A DNA stretch of 64,000 bases from Prunus persica (GCF_000346465.2 NC_034010.1:16641750-16705749); one strand, 5' to 3'. Shown: positions 11,300-23,134, counted from the first letter of the stretch. Notes: generated from the letters alone by a model not told the origin. Program-made: numbers and translations.

Positions 11300-12638
11300 C
11301 CCAACTGCATATATCTTAGCACATGAAATATACAATCTCTCCAATCTTACACCAAAACAAAGAAAGAAAACAACCAAATATGAATATAAGAAAGCAAAAG
11401 CTATCATAGTTTCAGTGGTATAACCCCATGTTCATAATGAAAGTTCGACACTTGCTTTTCCACTCCTCCTTCCCTAATTAAAAAAGGCTCTCACATCTGA
11501 CCACTCCACCTGCACAATCAAATATATATATTTTAAAATTAAATCATCCTAATATATTGCACAGTGCTCTCTTAGACATCATCAACCCCAGTTGCTCTAG
11601 TTATTCTTAAAACCATATTATATATTATAGTGAGGGTTCTTTTGTTTACACTTTTCTCTTTTTCCTAAAATACTCTATGTATATCTCAGAGGTTCTTCCA
11701 TTCAAGAATTTTTCCTTAGTTTTATATCTGGTACATATTCTTGGAGGGCTTTTCTTTCAGAAAACAAAAATATTACTCGGGGGAACCCCCAGTTAGTATA
11801 TTTATCATTATTATTGTCGTTGTTTTTCTATTTGTTTTTTGAAATACATAGGTTTCCATTTGTTTTGTTCATTCCGAAAACGAAAATTTTATTTGGCAGT
11901 AGCAGAGACCAAGAAGAAAGGAAAATATAGTCTTACTTTGCTCATCAAGACATAAATTCGACTGCTTTGTTTGATGCAAGAGTTTTTGTTTTAAGTTTTC
12001 ATGTTGTGCCCTTGAGTGGATCAGCTAGCTAACTCTGTGACTGAATTCAGGACTCATTTTCTGTACAACAAAATTCCTAAATCTGAATAGCGTGGCCAGC
12101 ACATATCGGTTTCTTGATTTTCAAGCCATTGTTGCCTTTTTCTTTTCTGTCTTTTTATTTTATTTTATCAAAACCTTTTTCTTTGTTGATTTTCATTTCT
12201 TAATACATGTTTGATGTTTTGCATGCATTACAAGCTATGTATATATCGAGCTATGTTGTCCATCCCAAGAATCAACAATATTCTAATGATCAGCCTTGTA
12301 TACTTTACCAATCCTATAATTTAGACAAGCGATTTGAAAAAAAGAAGGAAAGTAATATTTGCCCAAACTATCATCGTGAAATAATCATTTGAGTTCTACC
12401 CAGAAATCAATTAACAATGTGGAAATAGCTCGTGGAAAATCCCTCTTAATTTTCTTATGTGGGACAAATACTCTGAACATATCTATGGTCCTTATTTAGT
12501 CTGAAAATTCCATCATATAATGCATTTTCCAATTTAATCTATGGGTATTTCTGTTTCTTGAATTCAACCATACTACTATATACATAAAAAGTAGTTCCAA
12601 ATAAATCCAAAGTGCATATATATTCTATCCCCACCTAT
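11298..12638. other. Intergenic between AHL and HIPP
   Basis: AT-rich sequence without a supported gene. The right end should include the 3' untranslated region of the minus-strand HIPP gene. Open frames are short and without family resemblance. Confidence 0.5.
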
Positions 12639-14781
12639 TTACATTATATAACAAGCATTTGGATTTTCATCACTAAACGTTTGTGGAGCATAGACATAGT
12701 GAATAAAATATGGAGCGTTGCTCTCTTTTGGTTTAACCTCCACCACCTGCATATCTTCCTTAGCTTCTACGACCCTGGTGATTGGTTCAGAAGATTTCTC
12801 ACCACTGTCTTTCTCTTTCTCTTTCTCTTTCTTTTCCTCCTGTTTCTCTGCTGGTTTTGAGGCGCCATTCTCCTTCTCTTTTGTTTCTTCCTTTTTCTCT
12901 GCTGGTTTTGAGGCGCCCTTCTCCTTCTCTTTTGTTTCTTCCTTTTTCTCTTCTGGTTTTGAGGCACCCTTCTCCTTCTCTTTTGTTTCTTCCTTTTTCT
13001 CTGGTTTTGGGGGCACAATTTCTGCATGTTTGTGCACCTTTTTTCGTAAATACGATACTAGTTTTTCTGGCTCGATTGTTCCTTCCACTGTCAGAGTTTG
13101 TGCTTTCATGTCAGTTTTAACATTGTGAATACCTAGAATATACATCATTGACATATATGCTTTGTTAGAAATACCCTAAATATAGAAATACGTACGAATC
13201 TTCAAGAAAACTTTGAAATCTGTTTACTTACCTTTTCTCTTTATTAACTTCTTCTTCAGATCTTGCTCACATTTGTTGCAATGCATGTTTACCTTCACCA
13301 ATATTGTCCGTGAAATAGGCTTTGGAATCAAACAAAACAAAATTGGTTAACTATCTAGCTAGTGCATGCATGCATTTCATCAATTACATTCATGTATATA
13401 TCTGATCAGCTATAAAAAATACCCCTAGTATTTTGATACTAGGGGTATATGAATGAGGGAGTTAAGGTTTAATTAATACTAAAAAAAGGTGCATATTGTG
13501 AACCTAACCAGGACCTCCAAGGTGCATAACGAACACGATGACCGACCCTAATGAACCAATTGATGAATAAGTTTAAACACTTCACTCCCTTTGAATTCTA
13601 TCATCATATGGTACATTTCCTTTCTAAACTCTCAATTCAAGCAACTCATCATCCTACGTATCTATTCTTATATAAAATTTAGAGCATCCAAGTGGAGAGG
13701 CCTAAGATCTTTTCTACGCAAGGCTTCTCACATAAACTCTCAACAACGCCCCCTCTTGTGCTACTTGAGCAAAAGCAGTGACGGAGTAGGAGTGATGACG
13801 GCGGAGTAGGTGAAGCCATTGGAGCCAACACTTTAGAGTTTTCAACCCAAATCAAATAGGTAGTGGGTAAGAAACCCAAGATCTTTAAAACTACTATGGA
13901 AGGCTTCTAAATTCTGATGTTGGATAAACGGGCAACATCTATTTGGGAGTTGCTAAGCAAACCTAAGAATTTGATTAGGAAACCAAGTACTAGAAAAGAT
14001 CACCAGTACTAGTAATGTATAACTAAAAAGCAAACTTAAAAAAAAAAAAAAAAACAGAGGCCGCCATGACTGTTCAGTAAACAGTTTCTATCAATAGTGG
14101 TAATATATTGAGCAATATATTGTTTAAGCATATGGGTGAGAGTGAGCAGCGTACTTCTTTTGGTTCCTTCACTATTTTTTTCTCTATAACGGGGGTTTCC
14201 TTGATCTGAATTTTGGGTGATACCAACTCAATCTTTTTCTTGCAAAGCTTCTCTAGCCGTTTCTGAATTTGTACTGGGTCGAAAACGCCTTTTGCCTTTA
14301 TCTCTCCTTTCTCCATATCTACCTCTACATTGTGAACCCCTGTTTACATAACGCACCATCATCAGTTGCCTCAAATATATGAACGATATATACAATATAA
14401 AGGAAAACCCACATAATTAAGGATATGATTAATGATCCAGATTCACGGTCTGATAAAATAAACATCTTATATTGTCTAAGCAGAAAGTACGTACATGCTC
14501 TACCTCTTCTCATTTCTTCATAAGTAATAAAGTTCAATTTTTTTTAATTTTTTAAATTGGCTTATATATGTGGAGAAAACCATGATGCGGAATGAACACA
14601 AAAGGAACAATTGGATACCTGGGGTAGCCATAAGTGGCTTCTTGATCTCACGTCCACACTGCCGGCAGTGCAGGTTGACTTTGTAAACAGCATTGATTAC
14701 TCCACCATCTTTCTCCTTTTCTTTCTTTTCATCTTTTTCTTTGTCTTTGTCTTTCTCCTTAGCTCCATCTTTTGCTGCCAT
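12639..14781 (-). CDS. Heavy-metal-associated isoprenylated plant protein, two HMA domains
   Basis: A four-exon gene; coding exons are 14781-14619, 14339-14155, 13319-13232 and 13132-12639, all with GT-AG introns that keep frame, giving 309 residues. HIPPs are membrane-anchored metallochaperone-like proteins that bind metals through HMA folds and are lipidated at a C-terminal CaaX box. HMA1 (about 32-95) has the CxxC pair C39-RQ-C42; HMA2 (about 121-185) has C130-NK-C133. A Lys/Glu-rich linker follows, with three near-identical 17-residue units (KEETKEKEKGASKP type), and the protein ends CYIM, a prenylation CaaX box. The N-terminus is another Lys/Glu/Asp run. The ATG at 14781 is the first in frame after a non-ATG extension. 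Metal specificity cannot be read from the sequence. Confidence 0.92.
12850..13005 (-). repeat. Three 51-bp tandem repeats within the HIPP last exon
   Basis: The unit (plus strand GGTTTTGAGGCGCC..., then CTTCTCTTTTGTTTCTTCC) occurs three times with few changes and encodes the Lys/Glu linker. Length is a multiple of three, so unit gain or loss keeps the frame. It is a likely site of length polymorphism. Confidence 0.85.
13419..13448. other. Perfect 13-bp stem with 4-nt loop in HIPP intron 2
   Basis: ATACCCCTAGTAT and its exact reverse complement are separated by TTTG. It lies in intron 2 of the HIPP gene. It could be a small MITE relic or a snap-back repeat; function unknown. Confidence 0.7.
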
Positions 14782-15077
14782 TTTAGCAGCAAAGCTTTGA
14801 TGTGCAGCCAAAGAGGGATTTCAAAAACAAGTAAATTAATGTAAATTTATGCACTTTGGAAATAGTTTATAGGTACAAGAAAAAACCATCTAGAATGTTT
14901 AAAAAGTAAGAAATTAAGAGTAATTAATTGATGAAACTTTAGTCTTACTTTGTTTTTCAAGGCATTGTGTTGGTGGGAATTTATGCGGAGGTGGTTCAAC
15001 TGCCTTTGATAATTGAATCATTGGAGAAAATATTATTCATTCCTTGTGGTAGATTATCCATTAGATCATTCACACAA

Positions 15078-15305
15078 CCAACCGCAACAACCTCTTCTTC
15101 CTTTGACCACCACCAAAACGACGTGGAAATCCGGTTTGCCACTCAATAACTTAGTTTCTTTTTTCTCTTGTCCGAACTTAATTTATTTCCTAATTGGAAG
15201 TTCGTTTAAATGTGTTGTTGATAATAATGATAATTCTCCGTGGAATGTTATGGAAAATTTTGGAACTAGCTTTCTTAATTAAAAATGGTTTCAGAGAATG
15301 TTGTT
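15078..15305 (+). pseudogene. Decayed chimeric AHL fragment
   Basis: Three patches are collinear with the AHL locus upstream. The first (CAACCGCAACAACC...CACCACCAAAACGACGT) matches the acidic N-terminal coding part near 9828-9876. A short one (GGTTTGCCACTCAATAAC) matches the C-terminal [10 protein letters not shown] region near 10526-10549. A third (15157-15305) matches the AHL 3' flank near 10718-10890, including TGTGTTGTTGATAATAATGAT-like sequence and GGTTTCAGAGAAT. The AT-hook and PPC domain are missing. It is a duplicate with large internal deletions, not a functional gene. Confidence 0.75.
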
Positions 15306-15910
15306 GATAATCTAATGGAAAATGCTACGAGACTACATTTTATATATCACCTTGTGTAACACCTTTTCTCTTAAAGCAACCCATAAGCCTAAACAAGCCC
15401 TACCAACATCACCTAAAGAAGCGACGTTGCAGCCACATGCACCCACCACTGCATCCGTAACAGATTTGGGGAAAACATGATTTCCAACGATCTATCTGCG
15501 CATAAGAGCAAACAAATAAACAAAAAAACACTATATTGACAAAGAAAAATTGGGTGATTTGTAGCAACCTCCGTCAAAGACGATGTAGACCCAAATTTAG
15601 ACAACATGAGTAGTGTTAGAGAGCGGATTTTGGGAGAAGGATTTGTTTGAGAACGCCTAAAAGGGGTGATGGGCAACTTCAATATGAGCATGGCTCAGAA
15701 GAAATCACCATAAGGGGCTTGTTATTCAATGTCCCAGTGGACTTATTCACTAACCAAAAAGAAAAAACTAATGTAGGGACAATGACGCTTCTTCCTCATC
15801 CTCATATGTGGAGTTTTTCTTTGGGACTCACTAAATGAGAGAGCGGCTAGGATTTTTTACTATTCTAATAATAGATCATTGATCATTATTTTTAAATACA
15901 ATTTATAGTA
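15306..15910. other. Intergenic, no gene seen
   Basis: Short open frames on both strands (for example around 15413-15838) show no domain or splice structure. Confidence 0.45.
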
Positions 15911-15915
15911 AATTA

Positions 15916-17421
15916 TGCATGGGCTTTTTTCTTCCGGAAACTACAAATGGGCTGGGCTGCCGTAAAGAGCAAAATGGCTGAAATTTCCCCCTTGTGTCTG
16001 AGTTCAAAGATCAGACCCCAAAATATTTCGAAAGGATAGTAAAGCCTTAGGAAACACTTTGGTTACCTTCACCAACGAAAATAATGGCCGCTTACAGATA
16101 AATTCTTAGTGCTTACAAGTAGAATCTTAGCTTGGCATGAAAGGCTTGTGGCATAGGAGCAAAGTTGTCATGAGTTTAGCATTGAAGAGAAAATTAAGTG
16201 TTCCTAGGGGAAAGATGGGGTATTAAGGTAGGAGAGAAATGATTTTACAGAGAGGTTTGGTTGAGCATGAAGAAAAAGAGAGAAAATTGTGGCTTAAGTG
16301 TTTTTCCGACAGCTTGACAGAGACTTTGTCAAGTGTTAAACAGATTGCCAAGAGGGAAAACTAAGGGAAAAGATGGGCTGAACATGAAATTGTTGGGTTT
16401 TGGGAGTAAGAGAGGAAGCTTGCTCTTTGGATGTGGTTGATGCTTGTTGGGTAGAAGATGCCTCTTTTATAGCCGCTGGAAGCTGACATTTTCCAAGAAA
16501 CCCTAATGGCTTCTATCCTATTTTGCCAAGTCTTTCCATTCCTTTCTCCCCCTCATTCCTTCAATCATCATATTTTGGTGAAATCTACTCTGCTCCTTTG
16601 CACAAAATCAGGGATTTTGGGAGCTCAAGGTCCCTTTCCCGCAGCTGCCTTAGTAGAGAATTCCATTCTTAGCTATTTCCCTTTTTCTTTCCTTCCTCCT
16701 TCCATGGCTAGATCTGATCAAGGAAAGCAAATGCATATACATGCTGGTTCGAAGGGTGCCTCTCCTCCTGGCAGCTTGCACGCTAATATCCCTTGGTTCT
16801 TCGGATGTTTTGTCCTTGGAACTTGTTCCTTCCCATGTGTTGGAGCCTTCCAGCAGCTTTGCATATGTGGACATCTTGCTCCTTTCGTGGCTTCTGTTTT
16901 TTTAGCAAGGGGTTGAGGCTTTTGCTGCTTCTGATTTCTAATTGTATGGGCCTTCTAAGATAACAAGTCAACTTACCAAATAAATGGGCTAATCTCATCA
17001 AGTATTGGGCTATATTGGTTAATTTAATGGACCATTTTGGGCTGAGGTAATGGGCTATTTTGGCTGAGGTAATGGGTTATTTTTCTTCTTCGTGCTTACC
17101 CACATATTTGGGCCTAAGAAACGGGCTTGGGTTCTGAGGCTCCTAAGCAACCCAGGACCTCCATTTCTTGGCCCATTAATGGGCCTCATGACAACGTATT
17201 ACCATCCATACCACAACCCACTCAAGCAAGCCCTAGGCATTTGAGTGGCTTGGGCCCACTTAGGCTTGTAGCGTGGCGTGTTGTTTACTTGCTTGGCATG
17301 GCATGTGTGCAAGTGCATATGACGAACTTTCGCGTGCCCAAATCTTGTTTCTTCTTGGTAAGGTATCGCATTGGGCCTGGAATATATTTGGGCCGAACCG
17401 TGGATTTTTTGGGCCTCAACA
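15916..17421 (+). mobile_element. Candidate 1506-bp solo LTR
   Basis: The segment begins TGCATGGGC and ends GGGCCTCAACA, flanked on both sides by AATTA (15911-15915 and 17422-17426). Its last 330 bp recur with many changes at about 20560-21060, including the same terminal phrase TTTTTTGGGCCTCAACA. A TG...CA segment with a 5-bp duplication fits a solo LTR. The duplication is AT-rich, so chance agreement is possible. The open frames inside (16506-16916, 17127-17488) have no domain. Confidence 0.5.
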
Positions 17422-17426
17422 AATTA

Positions 17427-18425
17427 CTATAATTTATTTGAGAGGATCAAACTCGAGTGCAAAAAATGGACATGCACAACTAATCTAACCTTAGAAAATG
17501 ATGAGGGGGTTAAATTCCTAAGTTTATCCCAAAACTAGAGAGCTAAAACCTAAAATTTAAGCGAGAAACCTCATTCAATCGACCAAGAATAATAAAAATT
17601 ACATTGTCAGTAGACCGACAAGAGAGGCATGACAACCCCATCGAAATTTGCATAAAAGATCGGACATATGCGGATTTCGATGACCAAGGGGGCTTCTTCG
17701 TCTATCTTGAAAATTTCAATTAATATAGCCTAGATTGTAGTTTGGTTGTTCATTATGCAATTCTTTATGGTAGATGCAAGTTTGTAATTCAGAATGAAGC
17801 TACGTAATTCAGAATGAAGCTACACTCTGTAGCATGCTATATCAAATTGAGCTTTTTTTACTATATTTCATGCTTCTTTTTGTTGTGTGTTTCTTGATTT
17901 ATTCTCTTAATTTATTCTCATAATTTACCCTTGTTCTAGATTGTTAGGATATGTTCAGCTAAGGCTTTTAGCTTCCCTTGACAACTTTGTAATTGCACAT
18001 GTAATTCATCAAGTTCTAGGTTAATTGGACTAGGATAGTCTAGTTTCAAATGATTACTGTGGCTGAGATCAACAGTGGCACGATGCAATCAAGATCTTCA
18101 AAGGTAAATCGTGCATTGCATATATATATATATATATTAGGACATATTGAGTCAACGTGATGACTAATCATCCGTTACTGCCAGCTCACTGCTAGCTCAT
18201 TTAATTTCTCACGTGTTACCAGCTATAGGTTTTTTGTCCTGATGACTTTTTTGTCTTATTGTGAAGCCAATGAGTGGCTGCCAGCTGGGGGAATTTAGGG
18301 CAGATTTCTTTTTGGGTAAAAAGTGAGGTTACAACACTGTAGCCATCACTTTGACAGATAAAGAGAATTTTGATGGCCTTTCTTCTCTGCTTTTCTTCAT
18401 TCTCTGTGAAGTCTGGGTTTTCATT
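17427..18425. other. Intergenic; short direct repeat
   Basis: No gene supported. A 19-bp phrase (TAATTCAGAATGAAGCTAC) is directly repeated near 17786-17824, and a TA run lies near 18120-18137. Confidence 0.45.
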
Positions 18426-18710
18426 ATGAGATTTTGAAAAATTGTTTTTAAAATATGCTCATCTTCACTCATTCATTCATCATTTTTGAGAGAGAGAAAG
18501 ATAGTCACGTCTTCTTCTTCTCTGCAAATGGTGAGATGAGTGAGGTATGAGGTTTCCAAAATGAGATCTTGAAAAATGGTTTTAAAATCTGCTTTGATAT
18601 TTGAAATCCTTCTTCACTCATTTATTCATCATTTTTTAGACAGAGAAAGAGAGTCATCTTCTTCTTCTTCACTGCAAATGGTAAGATGAGTGAAGGTATG
18701 AGGTTTCAAA
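18426..18710. repeat. Two-copy tandem duplication (about 135-150 bp unit)
   Basis: Two adjacent units both run ATGAGAT(T/C)TTGAAAAA ... TTCACTCATT(C/T)ATTCATC ... CTGCAAATGGT(G/A)AGATGAG ... GTATGAGGTTTC, with some insertions. The second begins near 18559. Confidence 0.8.
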
Positions 18711-19774
18711 TTATTTTTGAAATCTTCATTGTTATTCAAAATATGCATCTAGGATAGTTAAACACATTCTCATTCATATCAGATTCTTGGATTAATTTCT
18801 TCAAGAATGGTTTTCTTGAAGAAATCAATCTTTTATTCATTGAATCTACATATTCATCGATCTGTCAATCCAGAGTTGAGTTGCAGTGCCATTAGGTAAA
18901 GGAGCTGATGGACAAGCTGTCATTTCCATGAAGGACAAGATACTAGCTCAACTAAGTTTGGAGAAGAAGCTTGCACATAGAGGTAATGCTCATTTCCTAA
19001 ATAGACCTAGGATTGCTTGAGCGTGTGATTACTTTTTCTATAAGAACCTTCTTAACTTAGTAGATTACCTAATTGGAGTGATGATATCCAGTTTTTCCTA
19101 ATGGTGGGTTTCTGGGTAAACATTTTGAGTGTGATTCTCTAATTTATATGCCTAGTCATACTGTTTGTGTTATATCTGAAATGTTGATGAATGTTCACAC
19201 ACCTATCACTCTAGTTGTTGCTAGCACATGGAATGCCTAGATTGACGGGTCCTTCTGAGTGTCTAGGTTGTCATGTAGTTATCTTTTAGGCTTGCAGGGA
19301 TTTGAATATTTGATATGACTAGTCATATTGTCTCCAGGTTTGTTTGATCATTATTGTCATACATCTGTCCATTGGGGTTTTAATTTACCCCCTTCATCTA
19401 AGTACCAATTACATAAATAATTAGAAATTAATAAAGAATTTTATTTTCTTAGAAATGGGCATTCAAAGAAAAATTATTAGGCAAAGCACAAAGTGTTTTA
19501 AGTATTTTATTTAGCACACGTGATTTAGGTTTATTTATGCTTGGAACAATTGACTTATGTATTTGTCAATTAGTACAAGTTAATGTTTTTTTAGTGTTTA
19601 ATGTGTTTTTGACCACACATAAAATTCTAGTTTTGTCCTTAGGCTTTTAGTTGTTATAGTCTCTAAATTTAGACTCGATTTGCATTTGATTTTCAAATTT
19701 GCAAAATGATTGCTCTAGCCTTTGAACTCCACTTCTGTTAGCAGTGTTGGTTACTTTTTCTGTCAAATTAAGGG
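18711..19774. other. Intergenic with possible exon-like patch and TIR relic
   Basis: Around 18880-18984 there is a short coding-like patch ending in GAG followed by GTAATG, which I cannot assign. At about 19640-19740 a diverged single copy of the terminal repeat of the neighbouring 534-bp element appears. No supported gene. Confidence 0.35.
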
Positions 19775-20308
19775 GGGTTAATCGTCTTATTAGTCCCTGA
19801 ACTTAGACCCGATTTGCAATTGAGTACCTCAATTTTCAAAATGATTCCCGTGGTCCTTTAACTTTAGTTTCGTTTGCACAACTAGTCCCACCGTTACTTC
19901 TGTCAATTTTTTCTGTTAAATGCAGGGACAAAATGATATTTTTATATTACAAAAAAAAAATGAATAAAAAATTATATCTTTAAAGTAACAATAAAAGAAA
20001 ATACCATAAAAAAACCAACAAAAAAAATTAAAGTTTTGGGGGGAGTAGAAATCAGGATAGAGGGGAAAATTGAGAGTTTAATTTTTAATTTTTATAGTTT
20101 TTTTTTAATTTTTTATTCATATTTAAATCAATTTTGATATAAAAATACCATTTTGCCCATGCATTTAACAGAAAAGTTAACAAAATTGACGGTAGGACCA
20201 TATGTCCTAACGAAAGTGAAGTTAAAGGACCATGAGAACCATTTTGAAAATTGAGGTATTCAAATACAAATCGGGTCTAAGTTCAGGGACTAATAAAATG
20301 ATTAACCC
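19775..20308. mobile_element. Mutator-like TIR element (534 bp) with 9-bp TSD
   Basis: Starts GGGTTAATCGTC and ends GATTAACCC. The arms are imperfect inverted repeats for about 165 bp (TAGTCCCTGAACTTAGACCCG on the left pairs with CGGGTCTAAGTTCAGGGACTA on the right). Exact flanking 9-mers AATTAAGGG occur at 19766-19774 and 20309-20317. Long TIRs with a 9-bp duplication fit a non-autonomous Mutator-like element. No transposase inside. Confidence 0.9.
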
Positions 20309-20559
20309 AATTAAGGGGCAAAACAAAAAAATTTACGTTCTTTTTAATGGAAAAAAAAATTGTATTTTTATTTTTATCCTCTTGCTTTCTCCTTCTTTTT
20401 TAGTTGATCTGATCAAGATTGAGGATATTGGATGGGTGGAAGGAGAGAGAGAGAGAGAGAGAGAAGCCATGGGATGGGGGTGGACAAATTTGATGGTTGA
20501 ACTAAAAAAGAATTAAAGAAGGCAAGTTCCCCCCACTAATTGAACTAACACTTAATACT

Positions 20560-21060
20560 TACCCATATGTTTGGGCTCAAGAAATGGGCTTGAGTTTTGG
20601 TGCTCCCAAGCAACCCAAAACTTCAATTTCTTAGATCATCAATGAGCCTCGTGAATACTCATAATCATCCATACCATAACCCGCTCAGCAAGCCCTAGGC
20701 ATTTGTGTGGCTTGGGCCTACTTAAGCTTGTAGCGTGGCTTGGTGCCAAGATAAAGGTTTTCAGCTTAGCGTTGCGTGTTATTTGGCTTGCTTGTGCTCG
20801 AGCTTTGCTGTATTGTAAGCCAAATGACACTCGACGGGATAATAAGCACGGGGTCATAGAGCCAGTACATTTTACAGGCTTGTTACGACCTTTCTGCGTG
20901 GCGGGTTGCGTATTTGCTTGGCGTGGCACGTGGATCATAACTTGTGCAAGTGTACACGACAAACTCTTGCGTACCCCAGTTGGGCTTATTCTCTAGTTAA
21001 ATGTTGTACTGGGTTAGAAATATATTTGGACTCAACTTTGGATTTTTTGGGCCTCAACAG
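20560..21060 (+). repeat. Fragment related to the LTR at 15916-17421
   Basis: Collinear, diverged copy of about 17095-17421: both run from a TTACCCA(C/T)AT(A/G)TTTGGGC phrase through ATCCATACCA(C/T)AACCC, AAGCCCTAGGCATTTG and end GGGCCTCAACA. This copy has about 100 bp of extra sequence in the middle. Its left boundary is unclear. Confidence 0.6.
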
Positions 21061-21329
21061 TGATAAATAATTTCTTCAAATTTTGTGTCATTTTTATAAA
21101 AAAAATTTAAATTTATTTTAGAATTAAAAAATATAATGAGTAGTTGTGTTCCATAAAAATAGGATCTATTATTTGATTTTTATTTTTATTTTTATTTTTA
21201 TAATATGAAAAAGTGTGAATTTACCATATTATCTTCATTTAATTAATAATTTCAATTCGTAATGTTTACGTTAACCAAGGGCATTTTCTGTTATTTTGAA
21301 TGTTTTACCATTCTTTACCTTTTGCTTTA

Positions 21330-21799
21330 GAGCATCTCCACCCCAAAGGGCTAAGGCAAGGGCAAGGGCAATCAAGGGCTGCCACTATTCACGTGAATAG
21401 TGGCAGCCTTGCCTTTTTTGGTTCCACCCCAAAAGGTTAGGGCAAGGGCAAGAAAATAAAAAGAATATGCAACAAAATATAAACTTGTTATGTATGTATA
21501 GGAAAAGTGAATGAAATTGTTATGTATTTATAAGGAAAACATCCATAATTTTTTGGCATTTTTTTTAAAAAAATATTTTGATTTTGATTTTTTTTTTTTC
21601 CATTTTTTTAAAATTTTTTTGAATTTTGTTTTACTCACTGACTTCAGCGCCCTTGGGCTGAAGTCCAGGCAAAATCTGCCCTCGAGCTTGCCCGGGCTGA
21701 TGAGACCCAGGGCTTGCCCGGGCTGCAATGCTGCGCTGGAGGTCCAAAATCGAGGGAATGAGCCTCTTGCTGGCTAAAGTTGCAACGGTGGAGATGCTC
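21330..21799. mobile_element. Harbinger-type MITE with TTA target duplication
   Basis: The 470-bp segment starts GAGCATCTCCACC and ends GGTGGAGATGCTC, perfect inverted ends, flanked by TTA on both sides (21327-21329, 21800-21802). A 3-bp TTA/TAA duplication is typical of PIF/Harbinger elements. Internal sequence is GGGCAAGG-repeat rich and holds a 32-bp palindrome. Confidence 0.8.
21377..21408. repeat. Perfect 32-bp palindrome inside the MITE
   Basis: Each 16-bp half is the exact reverse complement of the other, centred on CACGTG within ATTCACGTGAAT. The flanking CAAG/CTTG extends the pairing with one unpaired base. CACGTG is the G-box core, recognised by plant bZIP and bHLH factors; whether it acts here is unknown. 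Confidence 0.9.
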
Positions 21800-21941
21800 T
21801 TATATATATATATATATATAGATAAACAATAATATAGCTGAGGTGGTGGTTGTTATCTCAGCACCACTGCGTACACCACCCTTACACAACCCTTACACCA
21901 ACATTGTCACAACCACAATACCACCACCATCATTAAAATAA

Positions 21942-22291
21942 GGGAGATTCACTATTATACCCAATATGGGGGCCCAAATTATAAAAATATCATATATAAA
22001 ATGGACCTTAGAAACACACCCAAAGCCCATTTACAACATAACAAAAAAGCTTTTAACTTCTTATAAATTACAAAACTGCCATCAATTTCTTAAAACAAGC
22101 CCAACCCCAAAATCTCATAAAAATACCCAAAACACTCAATAGGGCATCAAAGTAATTTAATAATCAATATTAAATTCAATAAGGCCAGCTATCATTTTTT
22201 GGGTTTTTTTTGGGTTTGTTTATAGGAATTCAATTGTGTAGGGTTTATTTATAATATTAATGCTAAAAATGGGTATATCACTAAATATCTC
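21942..22291. mobile_element. Non-autonomous TIR element, copy B (350 bp) with 9-bp TSD
   Basis: Starts GGGAGATTCACTATTATACC and ends CTAAATATCTC, flanked by TTAAAATAA on both sides (21933-21941, 22292-22300). It is the inverted relative of 257-609. The 9-bp duplication points to the Mutator superfamily, though the TIRs are short and imperfect. Confidence 0.85.
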
Positions 22292-22300
22292 TTAAAATAA

Positions 22301-23129
22301 ATACACTATATTCACAATTCAGTGTCTTGATGTAACTCTCAACACGGCACCTGTGTGATGTTACTTGAGCCAAGTATATGATATTACACGGCACAAAGAC
22401 AAAACATGGAGGAAAAGCACACATTAAGAATTTTCATTTAATATATTATATATTTCTTGTATATTCATTTAATATATATAAAAAAAAATAATTTAGATAA
22501 CTTCGAGTTTCTTTAAGATAACATTGGAACAGGTAAAAGTCTAGTTTTTAGGATTTGGAGTTTTTCATTAGAATTGAATGTAATATAGTTTTAAATTTTA
22601 AATTTTTTGTATTGAAAATTTGAATTAATATCATTTATTTATCTTGAATGATAAATTTTAGTTAACTTGAACATGTTAATTTTTAATTATCTAGCATGTA
22701 AGTACAAAAAAAATTGCGTACCATCATTCCCGCCACCACGATTGCCTCCACCCTCACGCAAATGCTTGTCTCATCACAGCCACTCATTTTGTAGGGAATT
22801 CATACAAAAAAAATTATCATATAAATTCCGCCTCTACATTACGTTATGTTTAATCGGTGTAAACAAAGAGATTTTTACAAAATCTAAAACTATAAATCTT
22901 AGTTTTCTAAATACTTATGTTTTGAAATTCTCTATTGTTTTCTTTTTAATCAATAGGTGGGGGAATTTGAACATAAGACATCTTTCAATGTTGAGAAGAA
23001 AATATTTAACTTTTTCAACATTGAACTCGAACAAGAAATTCTGAACTTTTTTTCTTCTCTAATATTTTCAAACCGCCTCATTAAAACGCACCACAAAAGA
23101 AAACACATTACTTTATTAGAATACCGACT
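22301..23129. other. Intergenic, no gene seen
   Basis: AT-rich sequence with a few open frames around 22667-23153 on both strands, none with a recognisable domain. Confidence 0.45.
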
Positions 23130-23134
23130 ACATC

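Noticed and set aside
11147..11407. Arg-Glu repeat protein
   Set aside because: Translation of a CT microsatellite.
12718..13128. Ser/Phe-rich plus-strand protein opposite the HIPP gene
   Set aside because: Shadow frame of the Lys/Glu-rich HIPP last exon.
16506..17488. Several 70-136 residue frames
   Set aside because: They lie within a candidate solo LTR, and one recurs in the diverged LTR fragment at 20703-20996.
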